Of a stretch of 8,220 nt of DNA, positions 1-5,756 are shown piece after piece. This DNA comes from Fischerella sp. (GTDB lineage Bacteria > Cyanobacteriota > Cyanobacteriia > Cyanobacteriales > Nostocaceae): NCBI GenBank assembly GCA_026419705.1, contig JANZYY010000211.1, positions 1-8,220 on the forward strand, given 5' to 3'. Positions within the stretch are counted from its first letter, which is position 1. Every line of letters starts with the position of its first letter. Both the position numbers and the translations under genes were made by a program. Under the pieces are notes generated by a model, which saw only the letters and a list, made by a program, of their open reading frames with translations, searched no databases and was not told the origin of the DNA.

Positions 1-106
1 CGCGTCTATGGCGGTTTATTACTCTACCCTACAAAGTTGTCTTGACAGACTACTAGTTCAACCAGAGGCAAAATAAATAAGTACAAGATTGCTTTTGGTA
101 TCGAAC

Positions 107-295
107 ATGAGCGATTCACAAAGCTGGTATATTGTCAAGCGCCCTGCTGGAAACTGTGAAATCATCGCCAGTAACGAAGTGACTGCGGATAAAAATTCGC
201 AGGCGATCGAAAAGTGGGGACCTTTTGATTCACAAGCAGATGCGATCGCCCGTCGTGTTGGATTAATTAGAGCTGGCAGGTGCCAGCCCGTTTAA
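107..295 (+). CDS. Conserved small cyanobacterial protein of unknown function (62 aa)
   Basis: The product is 62 residues. I place the start at the ATG at 107; a TTG at 89 would add six residues (MLLVSN) with no support. No signal peptide or membrane segment is visible, so it is probably cytoplasmic. The N-terminus has SWYIVK then GNCEI, the middle has WGPF followed by SQADAIARR, and the end is GLIRAGRCQPV. This gives two cysteines (residues 17 and 59), and the W-G-P-F plus A-I-A-R-R pattern looks like a compact beta-alpha fold. I recall very similar short proteins throughout cyanobacteria, some carrying a transposase-family label in databases. Nothing here supports transposase activity: there is no DDE triad, and the protein is far too short. 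A HIP1 octamer lies inside the gene (242-249). It converges on the ctpC-type gene. Function is unknown; that it is a real gene is well supported by its protein-like composition and remembered conservation. Confidence 0.8.
   Translation: MSDSQSWYIVKRPAGNCEIIASNEVTADKNSQAIEKWGPFDSQADAIARRVGLIRAGRCQPV
272..287 (+). repeat. Short perfect inverted repeat in the last codons of the small gene
   Basis: GCTGGCA (272-278) and TGCCAGC (281-287) are exact reverse complements with a two-base centre. As RNA this would close as about six pairs around AGGT. It covers codons for the R-A-G-R-C-Q end of the protein and finishes six bases before the stop codon, with no U-tract. It may simply follow from codon choice in a conserved C-terminus. 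Confidence 0.4.
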
Positions 296-315
296 ACTTA
301 AAATTAATTTTGAGG

Positions 316-341
316 GTGCGTTAGAGCACAGCTTAACGCAC
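316..341. terminator. Hairpin between convergent genes (interspersed-repeat type, possible bidirectional terminator)
   Basis: GTGCGTTA (316-323) pairs perfectly with TAACGCAC (334-341) around a 10-base loop. It sits in the 70-base gap between the small gene's stop (295) and the protease's stop (366), where a terminator for both genes would be expected. There is no clean T-run right after either arm, so classical intrinsic termination is uncertain. The GTGCGTTA...TAACGCAC core is, from memory, a very common interspersed palindrome in Nostoc-like genomes, so it may be repeat DNA first and a terminator second. A 12-bp palindrome, AAAATTAATTTT, lies just before it at 300-311. Confidence 0.5.
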
Positions 342-365
342 GGTTTACTTGTTATCCCTTGCGAT

Positions 366-1649
366 TTAATTATTTCCTGCTCTTGTGCCTTTAGCAGCAA
401 TTTCTTTACTTAATACTTCCACCGCCTTAGCAAATTGGGGATCTGCTAAGGTACCGACTTTTTCTCGTTCTTTAATCCACAATTCCTGTCGTTGCTGGTC
501 GCTCAAATTTACTACGATATTTGGATCGATACCGTGCTTGTTAATATCTCTACCACTGGGGGTATGGTATTTGGCAATTGTTACAGCTAATCCCGAACCA
601 TCGTCTAGAGGACGTACAGATTGCACCAAACCCTTTCCAAAAGTCTGACTACCTACGACGATGGCACGTTTGTTATCTTGTAAAGCACCTGAGAGAATTT
701 CACTGGCACTGGCACTACCTTTATCCACCAATACTACCAAAGGTTTATTTGTCAAAGCACGCCCGTTTGCTATTTCTCGTTCAACCTCACCTCGACGATC
801 GATGGTGGAAACAATCGCGCCTCTATCCATCAACATCCTGGCAATTTCCACGCTGGAGTATAGTAAGCCGCCAGGATTATTTCGCAAATCTAGGACGTAT
901 CCCGATACCTGTTTATTTTCTAAATTCTTAATCGCATCCCGCATTTCTTTTGCAGCATTGGCACTGAATTGCTTGAGACGGATGTAGCCAATGTTACCTG
1001 CTGGCGTCTGCTTTTGGGAATATTCGACTGGATGAATTTCTATTCGCGCCCGTGTAATTGTAAATTGCTTTTGTTGACCGTTCCGTAAGATTGTCAGGTG
1101 AACTTTAGTTCCTGGCTCACCTCGAATTAGGGATACTGCTTCATTAGTATCCATTCCTTCTGTGCTTCTACCATTAATACTGGTGATGATGTCTTTTGCG
1201 AGAATACCAGCTTTAAACGCCGGCGTATCGTCAATTGGAGCAATTACAGTCAGTTTTTTGGTTTTCTCGTCCAAGCCAATTTGGATTCCAATACCTGTCA
1301 ATTCCCCAGAAGTGTCCACTTGCATATTCTTGAACTCCTCTGGATCCATAAACCGGGTGTAAGGATCTTCCAGTTTCTTCAGCATTTCCCGGATGGACTT
1401 ATAAGCTTCCTGGTTATTGGTGTAGGACTTATTCAAGTATTCGCGACGAACGGCTTTCCAATCTACCTGATTAAAAGTACCGTCTATGTATTGTCTATCA
1501 ATAATTTGCCAAACTTCATCTACTAATTCTTTGGGACTATCTTTAAAAATAGCCTGTCCTTGCGAGTGAATGCCAAGGCTTGTAACCGCGATTGTGGATA
1601 GTGTTACCGCCGTAGCACCCAAAACAAGTCCATTTTTTGTAATTACCAT
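366..1649 (-). CDS. ctpC: Carboxyl-terminal processing protease, S41 family, CtpC-type
   Basis: This is a 427-residue serine endopeptidase that trims or degrades proteins from their C-termini, acting outside the plasma membrane (periplasm or thylakoid lumen). Residues 7-27 form a hydrophobic signal or anchor segment, with a possible cleavage after GQA at 33. An N-terminal helical region (about 38-110, containing DPYTRF) is followed by a PDZ domain (about 112-200, with GIGIQIG and the AFKAGILAKDIITSING loop). The S41 catalytic domain follows (about 205-385). The catalytic residues are intact: Ser314 in KGSASASEIL, Asp325 in LQD and Lys339 in TFGKG, with the same 11- and 25-residue spacing as E. 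coli Tsp. Cyanobacteria carry CtpA (D1 protein maturation), CtpB and CtpC. Overall wording of the sequence fits CtpC best in my memory, but the paralogue call is less certain than the family. Start is the ATG at 1649, without a strong Shine-Dalgarno. ispG lies 223 bases upstream on the same strand; a shared transcript is possible but not shown. Confidence 0.93.
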   Translation of the reverse strand: MVITKNGLVLGATAVTLSTIAVTSLGIHSQGQAIFKDSPKELVDEVWQIIDRQYIDGTFNQVDWKAVRREYLNKSYTNNQEAYKSIREMLKKLEDPYTRFMDPEEFKNMQVDTSGELTGIGIQIGLDEKTKKLTVIAPIDDTPAFKAGILAKDIITSINGRSTEGMDTNEAVSLIRGEPGTKVHLTILRNGQQKQFTITRARIEIHPVEYSQKQTPAGNIGYIRLKQFSANAAKEMRDAIKNLENKQVSGYVLDLRNNPGGLLYSSVEIARMLMDRGAIVSTIDRRGEVEREIANGRALTNKPLVVLVDKGSASASEILSGALQDNKRAIVVGSQTFGKGLVQSVRPLDDGSGLAVTIAKYHTPSGRDINKHGIDPNIVVNLSDQQRQELWIKEREKVGTLADPQFAKAVEVLSKEIAAKGTRAGNN

Positions 1650-1807
1650 AATGACAGCTGTGCCAGAGGGACAAAAGATGATGTATCAATATGCTCAATC
1701 TAACACAGGCAACTACTGCGCAAGATGAACATATTTTGTTATTTCCGCAAAGAAATTTAGCAATCCGGTGAACCCAGTAGCCACTTATAGGGATTAGGCT
1801 AGGTGAG

Positions 1808-1842
1808 AATTATGAATGATGAAAACTTCCTAATTCATAATT
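1808..1842. repeat. Inverted repeat in the ispG-ctpC gap
   Basis: AATTATGAAT (1808-1817) is the exact reverse complement of ATTCATAATT (1833-1842), giving a 10-bp AT-rich stem with a 15-base loop. On the plus strand it is followed by T-rich sequence (TTT at 1843-1845). On the minus strand, which carries both flanking genes, no U-tract follows, so it is a poor intrinsic terminator for ispG. It looks like the AATTATGAATT-type repeats common between genes in filamentous cyanobacteria. Confidence 0.55.
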
Positions 1843-1854
1843 TTTGTTCCCTCG

Positions 1855-1868
1855 CCCCTAACCCCTAA
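1855..1868. repeat. Two tandem CCCCTAA heptamers beside the ispG stop codon
   Basis: CCCCTAA occurs twice in a row (1855-1861 and 1862-1868), ending five bases short of the ispG stop codon at 1873-1875. Heptanucleotide tandem repeats (STRRs) are an established feature of heterocystous cyanobacterial genomes. Two copies is minimal, but the exact unit and the intergenic position fit that class. Confidence 0.5.
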
Positions 1869-1872
1869 TGTT

Positions 1873-3099
1873 TCACGGTTCTACCCAGCGTCCGTCTGCC
1901 TTAATCAGGTTTATTAACTCCTCTACACCTTTTTCTTCCGGAACTTTTTTAATTTCTTCTCTACCACGATAGAGAGAAATGTAGCCTGGGGTTTTGCCAA
2001 CATAACCATAGTCAGCATCCGCCATTTCTCCAGGTCCATTAACAATGCAACCCATGACTGCTATGTCAAGTCCTGTTAGATGTTTTGTCGCTTCCCTGAC
2101 TTTGTGGAGCACTTCTTCTAGATTAAACAAAGTACGCCCACAAGAAGGACACGCGACATACTCGACCATTGTTTTCCGTAACCCTAAGGCTTGCAAAATG
2201 CTGTAGCAGACGGGAATTTCTTTTTCTGGAGATTCGGTCAGCGATACCCTAATAGTATCGCCAATGCCATCAGCTAGCAAGGTGGCAATACCAGCGGTAG
2301 ATTTTATGCGTCCGTATTCACCATCCCCAGCTTCCGTAACACCCAAATGCAAGGGGTAATCCATACCCAACTCATCCATTCGTTGCACCATCAGGCGATA
2401 GGCTGCTATCATTACTGGTACTCGCGAAGCTTTTAGGGATATTACTAAGTTGTGAAAGTCTAAAGATTCACAAATTCGGATAAATTCCAGAGCAGATTGC
2501 ACCATGCCTTCTGGGGTGTCACCATAAGTGAACAGCATCCTTTCAGCAAGAGAACCATGATTAACCCCGATTCGCATCGCTTTGCCTTGATCGCGTAAGG
2601 AAATCACTAATGGTTCCAGAGTTTCGCGGATTTTTTCACCAATTTCGTCAAATTCGGCTTTGGTGTATTCGGTTCTGTTCGGGTTTGGTTTTTCAAACAC
2701 ATACAGTCCCGGATTTATCCGTACTTTCTCTATGTGCTTAGCAACTTCCAAGGCAATCTTCATGCCATTGTGGTGCACGTCAGCAACAATGGGCACATCT
2801 TGATAAGTTTTGATTAACTTTTGTTTAATTTCTGCCAAGGCTTTGGCATGAGCCATACTTGGGACGGTGACACGAACAATTTCGCAGCCTAATTCATGTA
2901 AGCGACGAATTGCCGCAACAGAACCATCTATATCAAGAGTGTCCTCGTTGATCATAGACTGCACCACCACGGGATGACCTCCCCCAATGGTGACATTTCC
3001 TACTCGGACAGGACGGGTTTTTCGCCGTCTGATCGTTGTGTCAAAAGTAGGTTGACTTGATACTGCATTTGCAGTAATGGGTGTGGGTAGAGTTTGCAT
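1873..3099 (-). CDS. ispG: 4-hydroxy-3-methylbut-2-enyl diphosphate synthase (IspG/GcpE)
   Basis: The 408-residue product converts methylerythritol cyclodiphosphate (MEcPP) to HMBPP, the penultimate step of the MEP pathway feeding carotenoids, phytol and quinones. Electrons come from ferredoxin or flavodoxin; in cyanobacteria ferredoxin is the expected donor. A TIM-barrel domain spans about residues 25-290 (RRRKTRPVRVGNVTIGG, DVHHNG, RINPG, GVNHGSL, GVTEAGDG). A C-terminal iron-sulfur domain spans about 310-400. The [4Fe-4S] ligands are all visible: Cys317 and Cys320 in CPSCGRT, Cys351 in GCIVNGPGE, and the matching Glu358. Length is normal for the two-domain bacterial form, with a short polar N-terminal extension of about 25 residues. 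The ATG at 3099 is preceded by AAAAGG only two bases away, which is too close for a typical ribosome site. The gene is divergent from the cysteine hydrolase and upstream of the Ctp protease. It appears complete and functional. Confidence 0.97.
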   Translation of the reverse strand: MQTLPTPITANAVSSQPTFDTTIRRRKTRPVRVGNVTIGGGHPVVVQSMINEDTLDIDGSVAAIRRLHELGCEIVRVTVPSMAHAKALAEIKQKLIKTYQDVPIVADVHHNGMKIALEVAKHIEKVRINPGLYVFEKPNPNRTEYTKAEFDEIGEKIRETLEPLVISLRDQGKAMRIGVNHGSLAERMLFTYGDTPEGMVQSALEFIRICESLDFHNLVISLKASRVPVMIAAYRLMVQRMDELGMDYPLHLGVTEAGDGEYGRIKSTAGIATLLADGIGDTIRVSLTESPEKEIPVCYSILQALGLRKTMVEYVACPSCGRTLFNLEEVLHKVREATKHLTGLDIAVMGCIVNGPGEMADADYGYVGKTPGYISLYRGREEIKKVPEEKGVEELINLIKADGRWVEP

Positions 3100-3292
3100 A
3101 ACCTTTTAGGTAATTTTGCTGTAGCGAAAATATCAGATTAAAAAACACTCTGTTTCCCAGATTGCCACAGTTGGTGCTTTTTTGGGCAAAGAACTAGCAA
3201 AAAAATGATATGGGCAAATAATCAAAGAGAAGGTGAGATAACGACCGGTTTTTCTCAATGGTAAAAATATGTATTTCTGATGCTTTTTGACT

Positions 3293-3310
3293 AAACAGCG
3301 ATCGCTGTTT
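3293..3310. promoter_or_regulatory. 18-bp perfect palindrome centred on a HIP1 octamer; possible operator
   Basis: AAACAGCGATCGCTGTTT reads the same on both strands and is centred on GCGATCGC (3298-3305). HIP1 octamers are abundant in cyanobacteria and are palindromic by themselves, so only the five extra matched bases on each side are unusual. It lies 23 bases upstream of the TATAAAT box, overlapping where a -35 element would sit. That makes an operator role conceivable, but this is inference. Confidence 0.3.
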
Positions 3311-3332
3311 TTCTGAGTTATCAGTACTTAGT

Positions 3333-3339
3333 TATAAAT
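3333..3339 (+). promoter_or_regulatory. Candidate -10 box for the cysteine hydrolase gene
   Basis: TATAAAT matches the sigma-70-type -10 consensus at five of the six positions. No good -35 hexamer sits 16-18 bases upstream; the space is occupied by the HIP1-centred palindrome and T-rich sequence. If used, transcription would start near 3345 and leave a leader of about 100 bases. An alternative -10 is TATGAT at 3355-3360. Confidence 0.2.
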
Positions 3340-3434
3340 ACCATTAGTAGTGACTATGATTTGATGCACCAACCTTTCATTGCTGTCATTCATTCCATCC
3401 CCGATCGTGCAACCTTAAATTGATGGTGTATAAA

Positions 3435-3439
3435 AGAGG
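3435..3439 (+). promoter_or_regulatory. Ribosome binding site of the cysteine hydrolase gene
   Basis: AGAGG, within AAAAGAGG, lies eight bases before the ATG at 3448. It is the clearest Shine-Dalgarno in the window and supports that start codon over any later methionine. Confidence 0.65.
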
Positions 3440-3447
3440 CTATAGTT

Positions 3448-4476
3448 ATGAACACTCCAACAACCCAACTACCCATTCCTCCCCACTTTCACCCCGAAAC
3501 AGTCGGCGCAGTTTGGCGTGTCCCCTACCAACAACGCGCCCCAGAAGCACAAGCATGGGCGAAAAAACATGACATCAAACCTGCATCTGAAGACAAAACC
3601 CGTATTTGCTTACTTCTCATCGATGTTCAAAACACTTTCTGCATCCCCGAATTTGAATTATTTGTAGGTGGCAAATCTGGTATGGGTGCAGTTGATGATA
3701 ATGTGCGACTGTGTGAATTTATTTATCGCAATTTGGGAGTAATTACAAAGATTATACCCACGATGGATACCCACACAGCGATGCAAATTTTCCATCCTAT
3801 TTTCTGGGTGAATGCTGCTGGCGAACATCCCATACCCGCTGCAACAAACATCATTCCAGCAGATATTGAAAAAGGAATTTGGAAAGTCAACCCTGGTGTT
3901 GCTTTCAGTTTGGGATGCGATTACGAATTTCTAGAAAAACATGCCTATCACTACGTTAAACAACTAACCCAAGGCGGTAAATATCCCTTGACGGTTTGGC
4001 CTTATCATTCTATGTTAGGTGGAATTGGTCACGCTTTAGTTTCAGCGGTGGAAGAAGCAGTATTTTTCCACTGCATCGCACGTAATAGTCAAACTCAATT
4101 TGAAATCAAAGGTAATAATCCACTCACCGAAAACTATTCTGTTTTGCGCCCGGAAGTTTTGGAAAGTTTTGATCGTCATCCTATTGCTCAAAAGAATACA
4201 AACTTGATTCGGCAGTTATTAGAATTTGATGCTGTTATCATAGCTGGACAAGCGAAAAGTCATTGTGTTGCTTGGACAATCGATGACTTGTTAACAGAAA
4301 TTCGGCAAGTAGATATTAATTTGGCAAAGAAAGTTTATCTACTGGAAGATTGCACTTCTCCTGTCGTTGTTCCAGGTGTGGTGGATTACACAGAAGCAGC
4401 AGATGCAGCTTTTGAAAGATTTGCTGATGCAGGCATGAAAATTGTTAAATCTACTCAAGCAATCAGCTTTTTCTAA
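3448..4476 (+). CDS. Isochorismatase/nicotinamidase-fold cysteine hydrolase, substrate unknown
   Basis: The 342-residue protein is probably cytoplasmic, with no signal peptide. It belongs to the cysteine hydrolase (isochorismatase-like) superfamily. The expected triad is visible: Asp59 in LLLIDVQNTF, Lys221 in EIKGNNP and Cys273 in AKSHCVAW. A nicotinamidase-like metal site is suggested by Asp107, His109 and His116 in TMDTHTAMQIFHPIFW. TVWPYHSMLGG (182-192) corresponds to the WPxHC-type segment of nicotinamidases, with Ser in place of the usual Cys. It is much longer than typical 180-220-residue members. There is an N-terminal extension of about 50 residues, and about 100 residues (roughly 117-180 plus flanks) separate the metal motif from the lysine. 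It could be an amidase acting on nicotinamide-like, ureide or other small amides; the sequence does not tell which. It has a good ribosome site eight bases upstream, looks monocistronic, is divergent from ispG and converges on the M23 gene. The family call is firm; the substrate is unknown. Confidence 0.88.
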   Translation: MNTPTTQLPIPPHFHPETVGAVWRVPYQQRAPEAQAWAKKHDIKPASEDKTRICLLLIDVQNTFCIPEFELFVGGKSGMGAVDDNVRLCEFIYRNLGVITKIIPTMDTHTAMQIFHPIFWVNAAGEHPIPAATNIIPADIEKGIWKVNPGVAFSLGCDYEFLEKHAYHYVKQLTQGGKYPLTVWPYHSMLGGIGHALVSAVEEAVFFHCIARNSQTQFEIKGNNPLTENYSVLRPEVLESFDRHPIAQKNTNLIRQLLEFDAVIIAGQAKSHCVAWTIDDLLTEIRQVDINLAKKVYLLEDCTSPVVVPGVVDYTEAADAAFERFADAGMKIVKSTQAISFF

Positions 4477-4540
4477 CACCAAATCAGTCAGAGGAAAGCT
4501 TCACGTCCCGCAGAGACATCTCTTTTCATTGAAAAATTTA

Positions 4541-4570
4541 ATTCTTGGTGTTCTTGGCGTCTTGGTGGTT
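4541..4570. repeat. Degenerate tandem TTCTTGGYG repeat between convergent genes
   Basis: Three adjacent near-copies of TCTTGGTG / TCTTGGCG / TCTTGGTG occur in the 133-base gap between the cysteine hydrolase and the M23 gene. With the nearby CGCAGAGAC (4509-4517), this resembles, from memory, a widespread Nostoc intergenic element made of CGCAGAG and CTTGGCG units. No ORF or strong terminator is seen in the gap. Confidence 0.4.
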
Positions 4571-4609
4571 CATTGTCCATCCCCATTTTATACAACGCCA
4601 AAAAATTTC

Positions 4610-5497
4610 TCATGGCTTTAAATATTCTCTTGGATCTTTGGCAACCCAACCTAAGGATGAACTAGAACGCATTTCGAAATGTAAATGGGGTTGATTTATA
4701 GTCGGTTGTCCAGTAGTACCGACAGTTCCCAGCAAATCCCCTTGTTTGACTTGTTGACCTACCTTGACTTTGATACTGTCTAGGTGAGCGTAACGGCTTT
4801 GCAAACCACCGCTGTGATTAACGATCGCCAAGTTACCGTAAGTACCTTGCTCACCCGCAAAAACTACTTTTCCTGGAGCGATCGCGCTTACAGGCGTTCC
4901 CGGAGCGGCTAGTAAATCCATACCGCTGTGGAAAAAAACTTCACCATTTTGGGGATTCAGTTGCCAGCCATAGGGAAAACCTACTTGTGCTAAAGTTGGC
5001 AATGGATATCCAAATAATTGAGTAGGATTGTTGCTAGGAGCAGAGGTAGAATCAGAAGATGTCAGCAAGTTCCTGCGCTCGCTTGACTGATTTGCTACCG
5101 GAATAAATGCTAATTGTGATGGTGGTCGACAACCATTCAACTCAAATAGTACATCGGGACGAATTTTGTATTTCTCTGCCAGTCCTCGCCAAGTTTCACC
5201 ACGAGCTACTTGCACAATAAAGCCATTGTAGGGAGGAATCAGGATGCCGCTACCCACAGCCACCCTACCATTTTTTAAATCTGGATTGATGTCGATGATA
5301 GTTTTTGGAGTGAGATTGTAACGTTGGGCGATGCTCTCCAAAGTTTCGCCACGACCAACTTTATGACGCTGAAAACGTTCTAGGGCTGGAGTTGGACAGT
5401 TGGATATTTGCGCCAGTGTGGGATGGGGGTGTGTGGATACTAGTCCTAGGGTAAAGATAAAGCTAAATAGAAATAATAGGCGATCGCTAACGGTCAT
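4610..5497 (-). CDS. Secreted LysM-LysM-M23 peptidoglycan endopeptidase
   Basis: This 295-residue protein is predicted to cut peptide cross-bridges of peptidoglycan in the periplasm. Residues 1-29 form a signal peptide (hydrophobic core LLFLFSFIFTLGLV, probable cleavage after TLA). Two LysM glycan-binding modules follow: about 45-89 (HKVGRGETLESIAQRYNLT) and about 93-134 (VQVARGETWRGLAEKYKI). A polar Ser/Asn-rich linker (136-160) leads to an M23/LytM domain (about 175-293). The zinc ligands His190, Asp194 (HSGMD) and His273, and the catalytic His238 (YAHLD) and His271 (HLHFEM), match LytM in order and spacing, so it should be active rather than a degenerate EnvC-like activator. Cys34 and Cys123 could form a disulfide outside the cytoplasm. 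The ATG at 5497 has no clear Shine-Dalgarno. A HIP1 octamer lies in the signal-peptide codons (5480-5487). It is divergent from the HtrA gene. Likely roles are wall growth, septum remodelling or cell separation. Confidence 0.93.
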   Translation of the reverse strand: MTVSDRLLFLFSFIFTLGLVSTHPHPTLAQISNCPTPALERFQRHKVGRGETLESIAQRYNLTPKTIIDINPDLKNGRVAVGSGILIPPYNGFIVQVARGETWRGLAEKYKIRPDVLFELNGCRPPSQLAFIPVANQSSERRNLLTSSDSTSAPSNNPTQLFGYPLPTLAQVGFPYGWQLNPQNGEVFFHSGMDLLAAPGTPVSAIAPGKVVFAGEQGTYGNLAIVNHSGGLQSRYAHLDSIKVKVGQQVKQGDLLGTVGTTGQPTINQPHLHFEMRSSSSLGWVAKDPREYLKP

Positions 5498-5695
5498 GTA
5501 TGTAAGTAAAGCAAGAATAAACTACTCAATACCAACACCTGGTGGATTGCGAGAGCATTTTTGCGATTCTAGCTAAATTTTATATTTTGTTTTAGGAACT
5601 AGCGAACAACAACCAGCGACTGGATACTGTAGTTAATAGTAAGCCACCAACAAACCAAAAAAGTTCATTGCACTTTACATTAATTTAATCTGTCC

Positions 5696-5709
5696 AGCAG
5701 TCTACTGCT
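5696..5709. promoter_or_regulatory. Short inverted repeat upstream of the HtrA gene
   Basis: AGCAGT (5696-5701) and ACTGCT (5704-5709) are exact reverse complements around CT. The repeat sits about 47 bases before the preferred HtrA start, inside the 250-base divergent region (5498-5747) shared with the M23 gene. A six-base arm with a two-base centre could be a regulator half-site pair or chance. I found no defendable -35/-10 pair in this region for either gene. Confidence 0.2.
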
Positions 5710-5756
5710 TGATTACACTTAGAAATTAACACCTGCATTACTGTGCCTTGAGCGTG

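Larger units (their letters stand above)
3100..3447. other. Divergent intergenic region between ispG and the cysteine hydrolase gene
   Basis: This 348-base stretch has no convincing ORF or RNA gene. It must contain the promoters for both flanking genes. The ispG side (3100-3240) is AT-rich with several A/T runs but no well-spaced -35/-10 pair that I could defend. The other side holds a perfect 18-bp palindrome (3293-3310), a TATAAAT box (3333-3339), a TATGAT hexamer (3355-3360) and the ribosome site of the downstream gene. Confidence 0.7.

Noticed and set aside
42..47. Perfect TTGACA -35 hexamer upstream of the small gene
   Set aside because: No -10-like hexamer lies 16-18 bases downstream; the AT-rich AAATAAATAA is more than 22 bases away, so I do not call a promoter.
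385..1526. Several plus-strand open frames of 66-117 codons
   Set aside because: They lie entirely opposite the Ctp protease gene, overlap each other in different frames and have no recognisable motifs; they are shadows of the real gene.
3429..3434. TATAAA close to the cysteine hydrolase start as a -10 box
   Set aside because: Transcription would start about seven bases before the ATG and leave out the good AGAGG ribosome site at 3435-3439, and there is no matching -35.
3100..3447. tRNA, riboswitch or small RNA in the large intergenic region
   Set aside because: No cloverleaf, T-loop motif or long compensating stem set was seen; only the HIP1-centred palindrome stands out.
4512..4526. AGAGACATCTCTTTT as an intrinsic terminator for the cysteine hydrolase gene
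   Set aside because: The stem is five AT-rich pairs with a two-base loop and only four T; too weak to call.
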